Shown: positions 1-12,900 of the stretch, piece after piece
Numbering within the stretch: the stretch's first letter is position 1
Layout of the letters: every line of letters begins with the position of its first letter
Assembly: GCA_934045905.1 (NCBI GenBank)
Contig: OW203773.1
Location: 19,455,246 to 19,519,245 of the forward strand
DNA: 64,000 nucleotides
Direction of reading: 5' to 3'
Source of the DNA: Leuctra nigra
Taxonomy: Eukaryota; Arthropoda; Insecta; Plecoptera; Leuctridae
The notes under the pieces: generated by a model
The model's database searches: none
Told to the model about the DNA's origin: nothing
Seen by the model: only the letters and a program-made list of their open reading frames with translations
Position numbers and translations under genes: made by a program

Positions 1-403
1 GGTTTTATGTTTTAATATTGACTAGAGTGAGTGTGTGGGTTTTTCTACCTATGGTTAGAAAGCGTGATGGCGGGCATTGTGTAGTTTTCTCTCTTGCTTA
101 TTTTTAGCTAGATTGTTTGTCTTTGTCTTTGTTGGCGTGACTGATCGTGAAAATCACGTGAAACCATGATCTGTATAGGCTGTCATGGGGCTTGAACACG
201 GGACTAGTGAGTCAAGATATTGGTGGATATTGTCATTTGATATTAAACTAGGAGCCCGTCCCGGCTTTGCCCGGGTGGTGTTAATCCGTTTATTGTATAC
301 ATACATTGTCATTGTTGGCATGAAAGATTTCTATGTAGTTTGAGATTAAATATTTTTTTATTTAGTAATATGGTTAGAATGGTTTGAATATGAAAGATTT
401 TAC

Positions 404-922
404 TTGAAAACTTCCGGATACACAATATTTGATGTTTTCTTATCATTTGGAAGTAAAATAAATTGTGAATTCTTGTTACCAACTCTTGATAGCGCGACAT
501 ACAGTTGTCCGTGTGAAAAGAATTGCGATCTTCGGTCGACGCCAACAATCTTTCTAAGTGGTATGATGGGGTGCACTCAATTTTATTGTTAATTGATGTG
601 GAGGAACTCCTGAAGAATTAAAAAGTTAATAAAAAATCCTTGCGGGTAATTTACGGCTTCATCAGGATTTATTACATTATCTATGGATGTCTATGTTATA
701 ACATTACGCTGTTATGTTATTTGTTTCGACATTACAAAAAATCGACGATGATTTCAAGCATGCCCGAATTACATCTGCTCTTGTCCGTTTCGGCATTACT
801 GGTAGAGTTTGACGGAAATCTCCAGACAGCACAAATGTCACTCCTCCCATCAGTTTAGGACTTAATCGGAGACCTTGCAATGTTCGGTTTACCGCTTCTA
901 AGTGGGCCATATTATTAGCCAT
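404..922 (-). pseudogene. Helitron Pif1-like helicase, fragment
   Basis: Two minus-strand pieces match the Helitron helicase. One (922-704) contains GGVTFVLSGDFRQTLPV, the conserved Pif1/RecD-type motif around Walker B. The second (about 600-404) carries GQLYVALSRVG, the C-terminal helicase motif, and runs to the usual C-terminal end. The sequence between them resembles the helicase linker but contains stops, and the central part between the blocks is deleted. The enzyme would unwind DNA during rolling-circle transposition; this copy cannot encode it. Confidence 0.85.
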
Positions 923-1062
923 TGTACATTCGGCCCAGAAAATTTTGACAGCCTGTTGTAATACTTACTCCAGAGAATCACTTTTTCGAATGTTGTTCGT
1001 AACAGAATTAGCTTGTGGAGCAACGTTAAGATTTAAACGAAAGCGACCGGGAATCGCAAGAC

Positions 1063-1630
1063 GTCAGAGCGTTTTTTAGAAATTTTGTCTTCCCAATAAA
1101 TAATTTTAAAAAATCAGATAGTAACGACCCATAAAAGCCTAATAGACTAAATAATGCCGCACACTCAAGCAGGGACGGCGCCAGGGGAGGGGGGGGGGGG
1201 ACCACCCAAATTGTCTACTGTCCACCCTCAGCCCACCTAAAAATAATCCAAGATACTTTTAATACTGTCTTTGAATTTGAAATGTTAGTTATAATTTAAG
1301 GTAACTCTACAATCCACCCATATTTTATGTGATATTCCAATCATATTTAACACCAGAAGTAGTATTTTCAGCATCCCAAATTCGTTTCTGTCGATTTAAA
1401 TATCCGAAAAATGCCCTGCGGGGCATGGCTTTCTTTTAAAACCACTCATTCCAGTGGAAATTATGTGCCCACCCTAAATAATTGTCCGCCGCTCACTGCC
1501 CACCCTGTCAAAAATTCCTGGCGCCGTCCCTGCACTCGAGTATTTTATGACCTCTGGTGCGACCTCAAAGTGTTAAATACGATTATTTTATTTAGAGGGA
1601 AGACAAAATTAAAAAAAAAAACGCTCTGAC
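1063..1630. mobile_element. TIR DNA element inserted in the Helitron
   Basis: The ends are inverted repeats of about 30 bp: GTCAGAGCGTTTTTT at 1063 and its complement ending at 1630, each followed by a GTCTTCC block. No coding capacity is visible. It lies inside the Helitron and itself contains the hAT-like MITE at 1170-1532. The target-site duplication is unclear, so the superfamily is not assigned. Confidence 0.7.
1170..1532. mobile_element. hAT-like MITE
   Basis: Perfect 16-bp terminal inverted repeats (CAGGGACGGCGCCAGG and its complement) are flanked by 8-bp direct repeats CACTCAAG (1162-1169) and CACTCGAG (1533-1540), one mismatch. An 8-bp duplication and CAGGG ends are typical of hAT transposons. 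No transposase is encoded. Confidence 0.85.
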
Positions 1631-1910
1631 GAACCGTGCAATTTCCATTTGCTTACACAGGCCTCTTAATCGGTAGTTTAAATGTAGAATGGAATGTGCT
1701 GTTCTTTCACCTCTCAGTAATGTCGCTGCGATTCCCGATGATTCCCCCCGCTATAGAGCTACTTAAATCTGTCCACGGATTTTTGCGAGGGTTACGTCAT
1801 GCTATGAAGTATAGACACAGAAAAATTGTGTAACAACAACAGATGTCGACAAATTGTCATAAATTGAAAATTTCAGGAAACCGTGGTTATTTTTTATTTT
1901 ACTTTGAATG

Positions 1911-2030
1911 TGAATAATATTGACACTGTGGATCCCAATGATAAGAATGTTAACACCTTGGATGCCAATGTTAAGAATGTTGACACCTTGGATGCCAATG
2001 TTAAGAATGTTGACACCTTGGATGCCAATT
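1911..2030. repeat. 30-bp tandem repeat, about four copies
   Basis: About four copies of a 30-bp unit containing GTTGACACCTTGGATGCCA; the first copy is more diverged. It lies within the Helitron body. Confidence 0.8.
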
Positions 2031-2615
2031 TCTAGTAGGCGGAGAACTAATTTTCTTTTCAATTTTACCTTTTCCCATGTTTGAATAGTACATTTAGGGG
2101 TTGATTACGGAGTAAGGGTTGGGAATTGTTAGGGGAAAGTTAGCCTATGTTGACCGTCAGGTTAAAGTATGTAGTTTTGGAAAGTTTCGTGTAGATTGGT
2201 AGCCGGGTGTAGGAGGAGATATGAATCAGACAGACAGACAGACCATTTGAAGCTTACGCCTTTATATAGTAGTATAGATTAACATAAATGTTGAATAGGT
2301 ACATTTTTTGAATGTGTAGTATCATCATTAAAGCAATGTTTTCTCTTTGATTTACATTCTTGTTTTAGATAATTAATTAGACTTCTTAAATATAAAAATA
2401 ATTAGTGGCACGTAAATTTTGTAATTAATTTGCAATTCATCGTTGAACATTTAGGTATTGGAAAACTACACTAGTACCTACCTCTAGACTAATTTTGGGG
2501 AAATTTTCATTTTAAAAAATCTTTTTGTTGTGAACTTGCACTCCGAAAACCACAGTTTTAGTTCCTACTGTGACCGTCGATTCTAAAATTTTTTGGGGTT
2601 TATTTCAATCAAGAG

Positions 2616-2760
2616 GCAAATGTTGGGAAGGTTTCCTGCTAATAGGCCACGACCGCCTCCTTCCCACCGTCCATCCTCACCTATTCTTCATCATCATCTC
2701 TCAATCATCATTATAACCATTCATTCGTCACCATTAGCCTCGCTGCAGAAGAGTGTGAAT
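2616..2760. repeat. Dispersed ~150-bp repeat, copy 1
   Basis: The segment (GGGAAGGTTTCCTGCTAATA, then CTCCTTCCCACCGTC and a CATCATCAT tract, ending GCTGCAGAAGAGTGTG) recurs at 7150-7305 in the same orientation with scattered differences. No coding potential or TIRs were found. It could be a SINE-like or MITE fragment. Confidence 0.7.
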
Positions 2761-2940
2761 TAAATAAACTCTGCCACTGGAAATTAAACGAATTTAATTT
2801 TTTTTACTAACCTGATTTATACTTATTAGTAGATCAACATTCAGTGAATCCAGTTGACGCTACATCCAAATCAAATGGGATTCAGGATGCTTGACTGTCT
2901 CCACATGTCTCGAAGTGTTGTAACGCTGTGTCTGGCGCAG

Positions 2941-3149
2941 GGGCGAACTCGATGCCTACGACGCAGACCGCCGACCTGACGCAGCTCTCGGAGCGAAGGA
3001 AACACTACGTGCGCAAGGTGTCATGCCGCGTGGCGCCGCCCAAGAGTCCCGACGCCTTCCCTCACCTCTTCCACTACGTACTGCTGGTCGGACTGAATCT
3101 GGGCTGCGGTGTCAATCAGCCGTACATCAAGAACAAATACCCGCCTGAC
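2941..3149 (+). CDS. DENND2-like gene, exon a (start of uDENN)
   Basis: The acceptor GGCGCAG ends at 2940 and the donor GTAAGT starts at 3150. The exon encodes RKVSCRVAPPKSPDAFPHLF and a hydrophobic strand (HYVLLVGLNLG), the opening of the uDENN module. It ends in phase 0 after Asp. GC content is far above that of the flanking introns. Confidence 0.8.
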
Positions 3150-3955
3150 GTAAGTAGTTCAATCATACGCATAAGTCTTTATTGTGCACTTTATCTGAGT
3201 GTATGCTATGTATTGTGGCCTGCAAGCTAGGTTTATTTATCTATCCTTATTAGGGCTGTGCGAGTTTGATATTTTAAGGTCGAGTCGAGTTCGAGTCGAG
3301 TCAGTGAGATGAATCGAGTTTTTCGAGTCGAGTTCGAGTCATGTTCAGCAAATGTTCACCTATGTACTATTAGGTCATCAAATTATTATTCGACCATCAC
3401 AAAATGAATAGAAATATTTACATTACCTAATCATACATCATCTATACATTGTAGGGCTGCTAATTCATGTAATTTCTTATAATATGATAAGATGTATGTA
3501 GGTAAATAATTTTGATTCTCATACTACTGGGCTACTGGTGTTTGAAGTGCTGCTACTGGTAATTTGTAGCTTGGAATGACAAGTAAAGATCTAAGCTTTA
3601 ACAGCTACTGTATTTTGGGGGGAAAAATCCATGCAATCTGCAACTAGAAATACTACTAGGTACTAGGCACTACATAGAATGTAAAGGCCAAAGACCCTAG
3701 AACTTCCTTAGGCCAAGAATTCTGGGTTTTTGCATTCCTAGAAGTATTGTCAGAAGCACTTAGACGAGTTATGTCACTTATCAGCAGGAATATCATATTT
3801 CCCAAATCTCAACAATTTCATCCAACAATGCGTCATTATTATTTCATTGTGTGACATTTTAACAGAAATTCATGTGTTCTTGTGAGTTGAGGAGTGGATT
3901 ATTGATGGAAGAAGTAGGTAGGGGTCTGTTAAGGATGTAGGCAAGATAAATATTG

Positions 3956-3994
<39 letters not shown>

Positions 3995-6900
3995 TAACTC
4001 GAAAAAATCGAGTTTAACCCTTTTTGACTCGATTTACCCCCCAAACTCGACTCGAACTCGAAATTTCGAGTACTCGCACACCCCTAATCCTTATACCTAC
4101 AATTTTATTGAAAATACAATTTGACAATTTAACATATTGTCATGTCATAATATTGTCATGTAGGTAGGTCACAAAATTCTTTTTGAGAAAGAGTAACATT
4201 GATATTATCACAAATTAAAATATAAATAACTCTAAAGCCCAATTTATACGGTAAAGATTCTGTGTCACGTTCACATTGTATTACTATTTTTTTGTGTTTA
4301 CACAAAGCAACTTCTTGTCACAGAATTTGAGCTCAGCTTTTATATCATTAGAACATTCTAATTTCCATACAAATTAGTGTGGCACAGAAGTTGGCCAAGA
4401 AATTGTTTCGTGTAGATTATGCGTATGTAACAAATCGTCCTACTGCTTCAATTTCAATATACGTTGAATCTAAGGAAAAAGTGTTTTATATTTGGGAGAC
4501 TTTTCTCTATTTAAAGTGTACCCTGTTACCTAGTAATTGCATTGTAAGAGTTTCTGATTCATCGACCTTGAATAGCAGACCTAAGGCAATGTGCTTTTTC
4601 ACTCCCAATATTCTAATTGCGACCTTAAGATACTAAAAACATAGGTACGAGTAATTGACTCCTGTACACATTTCATAACATTAGGTACATTGTGGTAGAA
4701 ATATTTTGTTCATTAAAACCTTATTAGTTACATTACAATATTTTACATAATTTTTATTATGTCATATTAGGTATCTAAAAGATTTAGAAATTGTACCTGA
4801 TTAAATATATTTCCCTTTGTCTTATGGCAATTTCACTACAAAACGTTTATTGTGTACCTACCTACTAAGGTGCCCAGTGAACTGTATGATAGCCTTGAAC
4901 ATGACATATTCAGAGAATCCAAGTGTTAATCAGAACACACACAAGCATGAGTAGTAGCATAATTACTGTGGATTGTGGAAAATCACATTGCTATCAATAG
5001 TGTTAGTTACGATTATATTAATAGAGTGAGCTACACATTATTTCTTGATTGGATGTTTTTAATTATTGAGCACAGCTTTTCAGACTGTTTGGTATTAATA
5101 AAATGGAATTTATTAAATTGAATTAATAATAGTTTGATGAAAGGCTAGGTCTATAACACAGTAGCATTAGTTTTAATTAAATGCTTATTAAATAATTTAT
5201 ACACAGAACAAACTGCATGTAGTAGATATTGAAATTATTTGAAATTGTGTTTCGATAATTTTCTACAGGAAATAGAAGTCTCTGAATATTGTACTTATTT
5301 ATCAATTTTTATTTTTTTTTATATATTTTTTATTGAAATTAATAATAAATTTATTAGTTTTTTTTTATTTGTTTGTTTTAATATACTATTTATAACATTT
5401 CAACTAGGATTTAAATATAAAAGATTCGTCAAATATAGAGGAGGGAACATTATTTACTATTTTTGATTTTTCTAACTTTCAAATACTTCCGCAGGTAGGT
5501 GTATATAAATATTAAATATCAATCTCTTTGGAAAATCACTGTGTTTTCAAACTCGCCATATTGAAAGACATGGCTAACTCACATTTTGGCATATCTATGT
5601 TGAAAATTAGGTTCGTTTGCACACTTTTCTTGTTTTTATAGTGCACTAGGAAGTTATAAGTAATTATTCCAGTGGGTAATTTGTAAAATAATAAGAGGGC
5701 GGACGATCGGTGGTTGTCAGAGGACAATAAGGGTTTTGGAGGGAGGGTCATCCAATATAAACCGGGTTTCGGGGCGCATAGCCCCGGGGAAATTTAGATT
5801 CAGAAACAAATTTGGTGCCTACTTGTTCACAATTTTAATCCTGTTTTTATTTGCCCGATAAATAAGTGGATGGGTGTCCAACCTGAAAAAAGAGCGAGCT
5901 GTTGTGAGTGCCCACAAATTAACCACCGCATGTTTGTCCGCAGGCCGAAGTGACTCCGCACATCGAAGACTTCTGCTTCCCGGACGCCTCCGACTGGCCC
6001 AAGGCGGCGACCAATGGCAAGCGAGACGAGCAGAGCTACTCACTGGTGATCACCAACGAGAAGGGAGACCGCACGTTCGGCTACTGCAGGAGGGTGGTTC
6101 CCGAGGGCATGGACATCTGTCTACCCTTGGCCTATTGCATCATCAGTCCCTTCAGAGCGACCGGCTTCTACTATAAGGTGAGCTCAGAAACCAGTGATTC
6201 TGACGACATCTATAAGTACGTTTTTAATGGTGACATTAGCCAATGTGTAAGAGAATACTTCAATTTACTAACTGGATTTGTTGACATCAGTCAATGGCAA
6301 TTGAGAAGCTTGATTATCATTCAAAAAGTGTGTGGAGATCAATTCTTGATGGACGTAGTGGAAGAGTGTATTAATGCATTCTATAAAATAAGAAATAATT
6401 AATCAAGTTTGTTTATAGTTCATAAAAGTAGGTATTATAGTATTATAATGTATTATATTTATATCAATTATTATGACGGTTTATTAATATTATGCATTTA
6501 TTTACCATTTTACTAGTTTATTTTAATTAGAGATGGGCCGATTCCGATTCTCGCGATTCCACCGATTCCAGTGGAATCGGAAGAATCGCGATTCTCCGAT
6601 TCCTGTCCATATTTTAGCGATTCCGATTCTTTTTAAAAATCCCGCCCTTTTAGCTTGATATTTTAGGTTAAAAACATCGCCAAAGCACAATTCCTAGTAT
6701 AACTACTTACTTTCCAACAAAATTAAAGATCTAACACATTAAAAATACATTAAATGTTGTTTTCTTACCACTTTTTTGATTTTTTAATTACTAACCTGAG
6801 GGCAAAAATCAAAGGGTGATAAATACAGTGAGGTTTGTAGGTATTTGTGAGGAATCGGAATCGCAAGAATCGGAGCTAAGAATCGGTATCGGAATCGGAA

Positions 6901-9900
6901 TCGTAAAATTTTGGAATCGCAAATCGGCCCATCTCTAATTTTAATATATTATTATTGACAGGTTACATTACTATTTAAGAACAAGCATTAATCTAACAAT
7001 TTGCTTATAGTTGAATTAGTACCTACTCATATTAAAAACATAAGTCACTGTACCTACTACTTTGCAGTTAACAACTATATTTAATTTCTATTTTTACTAG
7101 CCCTTCGGAGATTCTGGGTCGTAATCAGTGACCATTTTTCATTGTTCTTCTCCTTCGAGAGGTAAATGATGGGAAGGTTCCCTACTAATAATAGGGCACG
7201 ACAACCTCCTTCCCACCGTCTATCCTTTATTCTTCATCATCATCTCCCAATCATCATCATAATAATCATTCATCCGTCGCCATTAGCCTAGCTGCAGAAC
7301 AGTGTGACATAAAAACTACACTTAAATTAACATAAAAGTATGTATTTATTACTACCCATGGGGTATTATCTTTTGTATTTCATTAAAACTGTTTTTTAAA
7401 TTTCGTTCCTTTAACGACTTGGCCTACATGAGATAAGAGGAATACCTATTTATATTTTGATATATATTTTTTCAGATTTTAATTTGGCAAAAGTCCAAGT
7501 TCAATTTGGCAAAACCTCATTTGTTGAGTTTTTATTCTTTCTTGTGGACAATTGGCGACAAAAGTTGCTCCAACCTATCTGTACCCCAATAAATTGAGAT
7601 TTTTATTAAGCGTGTTCCTCCCTTTGAAACTTACAGTATGTTTTATATTTGTATTACAGCTCAAATGAAGTAAACCCAATTTTCCCACAAAATATTGATG
7701 CTCTCTTGTTCTTCTATAGTGGTTTCTGTTTTCTGTTAAAAATGAAGATTCTCGTGGAAGTATAATTTTGTGGGAAAGACGTCCACAGAAATTACGCATG
7801 TCACCATTCTATTTTATGGATAAAATGCATACACATTTTCTAATTGGGCAAACAAGCAATGTACGAAACAGAAGACTGGAAAGTTGACCATTTTCTACCA
7901 ACTCCTCGAATGTAGGTATAATAATGTTCTCCCACTAGCTTTAACAAATTGACACTCTCTCTTAGGGATGGCACCCGGTAAAATTTACCGGTAAATTAAG
8001 GTAAATTTACCAATTATTAATTTACCGGTAAAAAAAATTGTAAATTTTGTTTTTTTGATCCTCTCCAATGTATGAATGGAGATATCAAATTTTAAGTAAT
8101 AACTATAAGTAAACATCAGTGTGACAACATTAGCATTTAGGCATATTTTACGTTGATTTTTGGTTGTCCTCAATCATTCAAATTGATAATTCCATCCATA
8201 TACCATTACTTCCAATGTCGGAATCTCGCTTCAGGTTTGATTGTTTAGAAGACACAGATTGTAACTTGATCCAATTCCTCTTATGGGAGAATAGCACAGG
8301 CAGCATGGCATAGCCTACACTAGATTGGTCGAATCAATGCTATTCGGCTATATCATCCCTTATCAATAAATAGTATTGTCATTATTAACATTGTTTATAG
8401 ATTTAGGTATTGTTATTGTCCTGACTGCGGTAAGCTTTGTAAATGGGTCAAATAATAAAGTAGGGTCATTTTTGTATTTGGTATTGTCATGAATTAGTAT
8501 CTGCCATCATTTTTCAAAATTTACCGCTGACCGGTAAATTTACCGGTAAAATTTACCTGTAAATTTACCGATTTTTTCAGACCCGGTAAAAGTGGCATCC
8601 CTACTCTCTCTAAGTCAACGTGATTAGTCTGTGATCGTAATTCAACAGCTTAACTAACGAGTTAATTGGGAGTAATTGACCTGGTCAATTGACCATGAAA
8701 GATCTCTTGTCTCAAGTTAAACCCACACTCTTTCAATTAATATTCAAAAAGCCACTACAGTAAACCCTCGTTAATTCGAATTCAAGGGGACCCAAAAAAT
8801 CCCAGTTCGAATTAAAAAAGTTCGAAATATAAAAAAAATTAAAAATAAAAAAATTATTTTTAACTTAATTTAATTTTTTTAGTACATACCTATTGATTTG
8901 ATATAACGCGATGTTGATTCATTATTTTTTGCCTTCAAAAGCTAACTCGCACTATATACGCGGCCAAATGCTTTCAAAATGTTGAATGAAGTTTGAATAT
9001 TCCCGCCTCAAGTGTTCCAGGGTAGGCAAACCTGTATACTAAAGAGACTAGACCTACACTGCCCCCACCCCAACACAACAGAGAGCAGTTTGACTACTCT
9101 CTTTGTGACGTGACGCCATTGGAAACATTGGTAATGTGTAGTTTGAGTTTGTTTTTTCGAAGTTTGTTCGCGATTATTTTGTCAATCCTTTTGCAAAGTT
9201 CGAATTAAAACAACTGTATGCAAGTTATAACATGGGCTGGGACCAAAATTCAGTTCGAATTTCGAAATAACCTAAAATTCGATTTATCAAAATTATTTAA
9301 CATTGTAAAGCCTATACTGAACACTGGGACCATCCACCTAGTTCGAATTTACCCCTAAATTCGAATTATTGAAGTTCGAAATAATGAGGGTTTACTGTAT
9401 CTATTAATCAACTTCTATAAAATTCATTAACTACCTCAGAGTATTCACTCAATTTGATGTATAGTAATAGATAGTAGGTTAATAAAAGGAAACGGTGATG
9501 TCCACAAGTATGAAACCCGAGGAAAAGTTTTGATGTTATAGGCTAGAAAGGAAAGGCAAAGGATGTTTCATTTCTATTTTTATAACTTTTTGAAGTATTG
9601 TAACGAGTTCAGTTTGAACATCAGAGCAATGAAATACATCAAACATTTTAGGACAGAATGTTATTACCTAATCTAATAATCTTCAATTCACATAAATATT
9701 TTATGTTAATTTAGGTATAATGTGGGTGGCTATTTTTGTGTGCATGTTTTAATGTTATTTTCATGATTCATAATGTAATTTTTAAATGTAATAAATTGGG
9801 TATAATCGTGTAATAAAAAGCTTTATTTTAACTGACGTTTCGAGATTCCTTAGTGATCTCTTCTTCGGGGCAAAAAGTACCATGAATATTACGTATTAAT

Positions 9901-12900
9901 CATACTTATGAATCTTTTTGTAATTGTGTCTGTACCAAGTACCTATTGGCTAAATAACGAGATAAAACTAACACTTGCACTTCCTCGCAGGTTCTGATGG
10001 AGCTGGAATCGCGACACGGACAACCGGAAGCCAAGCTGACTGCGTTCATCATGGAGCTGTACAACTGCAGCCTCCCCGGTCCAGGGCAGTCTCTCAAGCC
10101 AGCGATGCATCCCATCCATCCCAACAGATCACACACGCTGCCCGCGCACAGCCTCTCTGTTGACACTCCAGACACGCTCGAGCCACCAGGTAAGTGGGTC
10201 ATCATGGAGCTGTACAACTGCAGCCTCCCCGGTCCAGGGCAGTCTCTCAAGCCAGCGATGCATCCCATCCATCCCAACAGATCACACACGCTGCCTGCGC
10301 ACAGCCTCTCTGTTGACACTCCAGACACGCTCGAGCCACCAGGTAAGTGGGTCATCATGGAGCTGTACAACTGCAGCCTCCCCGGTCCAGGGCAGTCTCT
10401 CAAGCCAGCGATGCATCCCATCCATCCCAACAGATCACACACGCTGCCCGCGCACAGCCTCTCTGTTGACACTCCAGACACGCTCGAGCCACCAGGTAAG
10501 TGGGTCATCATGGAGCTGTACAACTGCAGCCTCCCCGGTCCAGGGCAGTCTCTCAAGCCAGCGATGCATCCCATCCATCCCAACAGATCACACACGCTGC
10601 CCGCGCACAGCCTCTCTGTTGACACTCCAGACACGCTCGAGCCACCAGGTAAGTGGGTCATCATGGAGCTGTACAACTGCAGCCTCCCCGGTCCAGGGCA
10701 GTCTCTCAAGCCAGCGATGCATCCCATCCATCCCAACAGATCACACACGCTGCCCGCGCACAGCCTCTCTGTTGACACTCCAGACACGCTCGAGCCACCA
10801 GGTAAGTGGGTCATCATGGAGCTGTACAACTGCAGCCTCCCCGGTCCAGGGCAGTCTCTCAAGCCAGCGATGCATCCCATCCATCCCAACAGATCACACA
10901 CGCTGCCCGCGCACAGCCTCTCTGTTGACACTCCAGACACGCTCGAGCCACCAGGTAAGTGGGTCATCATGGAGCTGTACAACTGCAGCCTCCCCGGTCC
11001 AGGGCAGTCTCTCAAGCCAGCGATGCATCCCATCCATCCCAACAGATCACACACGCTGCCTGCGCACAGCCTCTCTGTTGACACTCCAGACACGCTCGAG
11101 CCACCAGGTAAGTGGGTCATCATGGAGCTGTACAACTGCAGCCTCCCCGGTCCAGGGCAGTCTCTCAAGCCAGCGATGCATCCCATCCATCCCAACAGAT
11201 CACACACGCTGCCCGCGCACAGCCTCTCTGTTGACACTCCAGACACGCTCGAGCCACCAGGTAAGTGGGTCATCATGGAGCTGTACAACTGCAGGCTCCC
11301 CGGTCCAGGGCAGTCTCTCAAGCCAGCGATGCATCCCATCCATCCCAACAGATCACACACGCTGCCCGCGCACAGCCTCTCTGTTGACACTCCAGACACG
11401 CTCGAGCCACCAGGTAAGTGGGTCATCATGGAGCTGTACAACTGCAGCCTCCCCGGTCCAGGGCAGTCTCTCAAGCCAGCGATGCATCCCATCCATCCCA
11501 ACAGATCACACACGCTGCCCGCGCACAGCCTCTCTGTTGACACTCCAGACACGCTCGAGCCACCAGGTAAGTGGGTCATCATGGAGCTGTACAACTGCAG
11601 CCTCCCCGGTCCAGGGCAGTCTCTCAAGCCAGCGATGCATCCCATCCATCCCAACAGATCACACACGCTGCCCGCGCACAGCCTCTCTGTTGACACTCCA
11701 GACACGCTCGAGCCACCAGGTAAGTGGGTCATCATGGAGCTGTACAACTGCAGCCTCCCCGGTCCAGGGCAGTCTCTCAAGCCAGCGATGCATCCCATCC
11801 ATCCCAACAGATCACACACGCTGCCCGCGCACAGCCTCTCTGTTGACACTCCAGACACGCTCGAGCCACCAGGTAAGTGGGTCATCATGGAGCTGTACAA
11901 CTGCAGCCTCCCCGGTCCAGGGCAGTCTCTCAAGCCAGCGATGCATCCCATCCATCCCAACAGATCACACACGCTGCCCGCGCACAGCCTCTCTGTTGAC
12001 ACTCCAGACACGCTCGAGCCACCAGGTAAGTGGGTCATCATGGAGCTGTACAACTGCAGCCTCCCCGGTCCAGGGCAGTCTCTCAAGCCAGCGATGCATC
12101 CCATCCATCCCAACAGATCACACACGCTGCCCGCGCACAGCCTCTCTGTTGACACTCCAGACACGCTCGAGCCACCAGGTAAGTGGGTCATCATGGAGCT
12201 GTACAACTGCAGCCTCCCCGGTCCAGGGCAGTCTCTCAAGCCAGCGATGCATCCCATCCATCCCAACAGATCACACACGCTGCCTGCGCACAGCCTCTCT
12301 GTTGACACTCCAGACACGCTCGAGCCACCAGGTAAGTGGGTCATCATGGAGCTGTACAACTGCAGCCTCCCCGGTCCAGGGCAGTCTCTCAAGCCAGCGA
12401 TGCATCCCATCCATCCCAACAGATCACACACGCTGCCCGCGCACAGCCTCTCTGTTGACACTCCAGACACGCTCGAGCCACCAGGTAAGTGGGTCATCAT
12501 GGAGCTGTACAACTGCAGCCTCCCCGGTCCAGGGCAGTCTCTCAAGCCAGCGATGCATCCCATCCATCCCAACAGATCACACACGCTGCCCGCGCACAGC
12601 CTCTCTGTTGACACTCCAGACACGCTCGAGCCACCAGGTAAGTGGGTCATCATGGAGCTGTACAACTGCAGCCTCCCCGGTCCAGGGCAGTCTCTCAAGC
12701 CAGCGATGCATCCCATCCATCCCAACAGATCACACACGCTGCCTGCGCACAGCCTCTCTGTTGACACTCCAGACACGCTCGAGCCACCAGGTAAGTGGGT
12801 CATCATGGAGCTGTACAACTGCAGCCTCCCCGGTCCAGGGCAGTCTCTCAAGCCAGCGATGCATCCCATCCATCCCAACAGATCACACACGCTGCCTGCG

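Larger units (their letters stand above)
248..2278 (-). mobile_element. Degraded Helitron (rolling-circle transposon)
   Basis: Read on the minus strand, the element starts with TCTATACTA (complement of 2270-2278) preceded by A, and ends in CTAG followed by T at 248-251. A GC-rich hairpin lies just inside the 3' end (260-275, CCCGG stem with 6-nt loop). These are the structural hallmarks of Helitrons. Between the ends are remnants of a Pif1-type helicase (404-922) and a nested TIR element. The element lacks a recognisable Rep domain, so it is a deleted relic. Termini and helicase are seen directly; family assignment rests on established Helitron structure. Confidence 0.85.

Noticed and set aside
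7985..8173. 62-codon open frame shared with 17820-18020
   Set aside because: Both lie in copies of the same non-autonomous MITE; the shared frame follows from recent common origin and has no recognisable domain.
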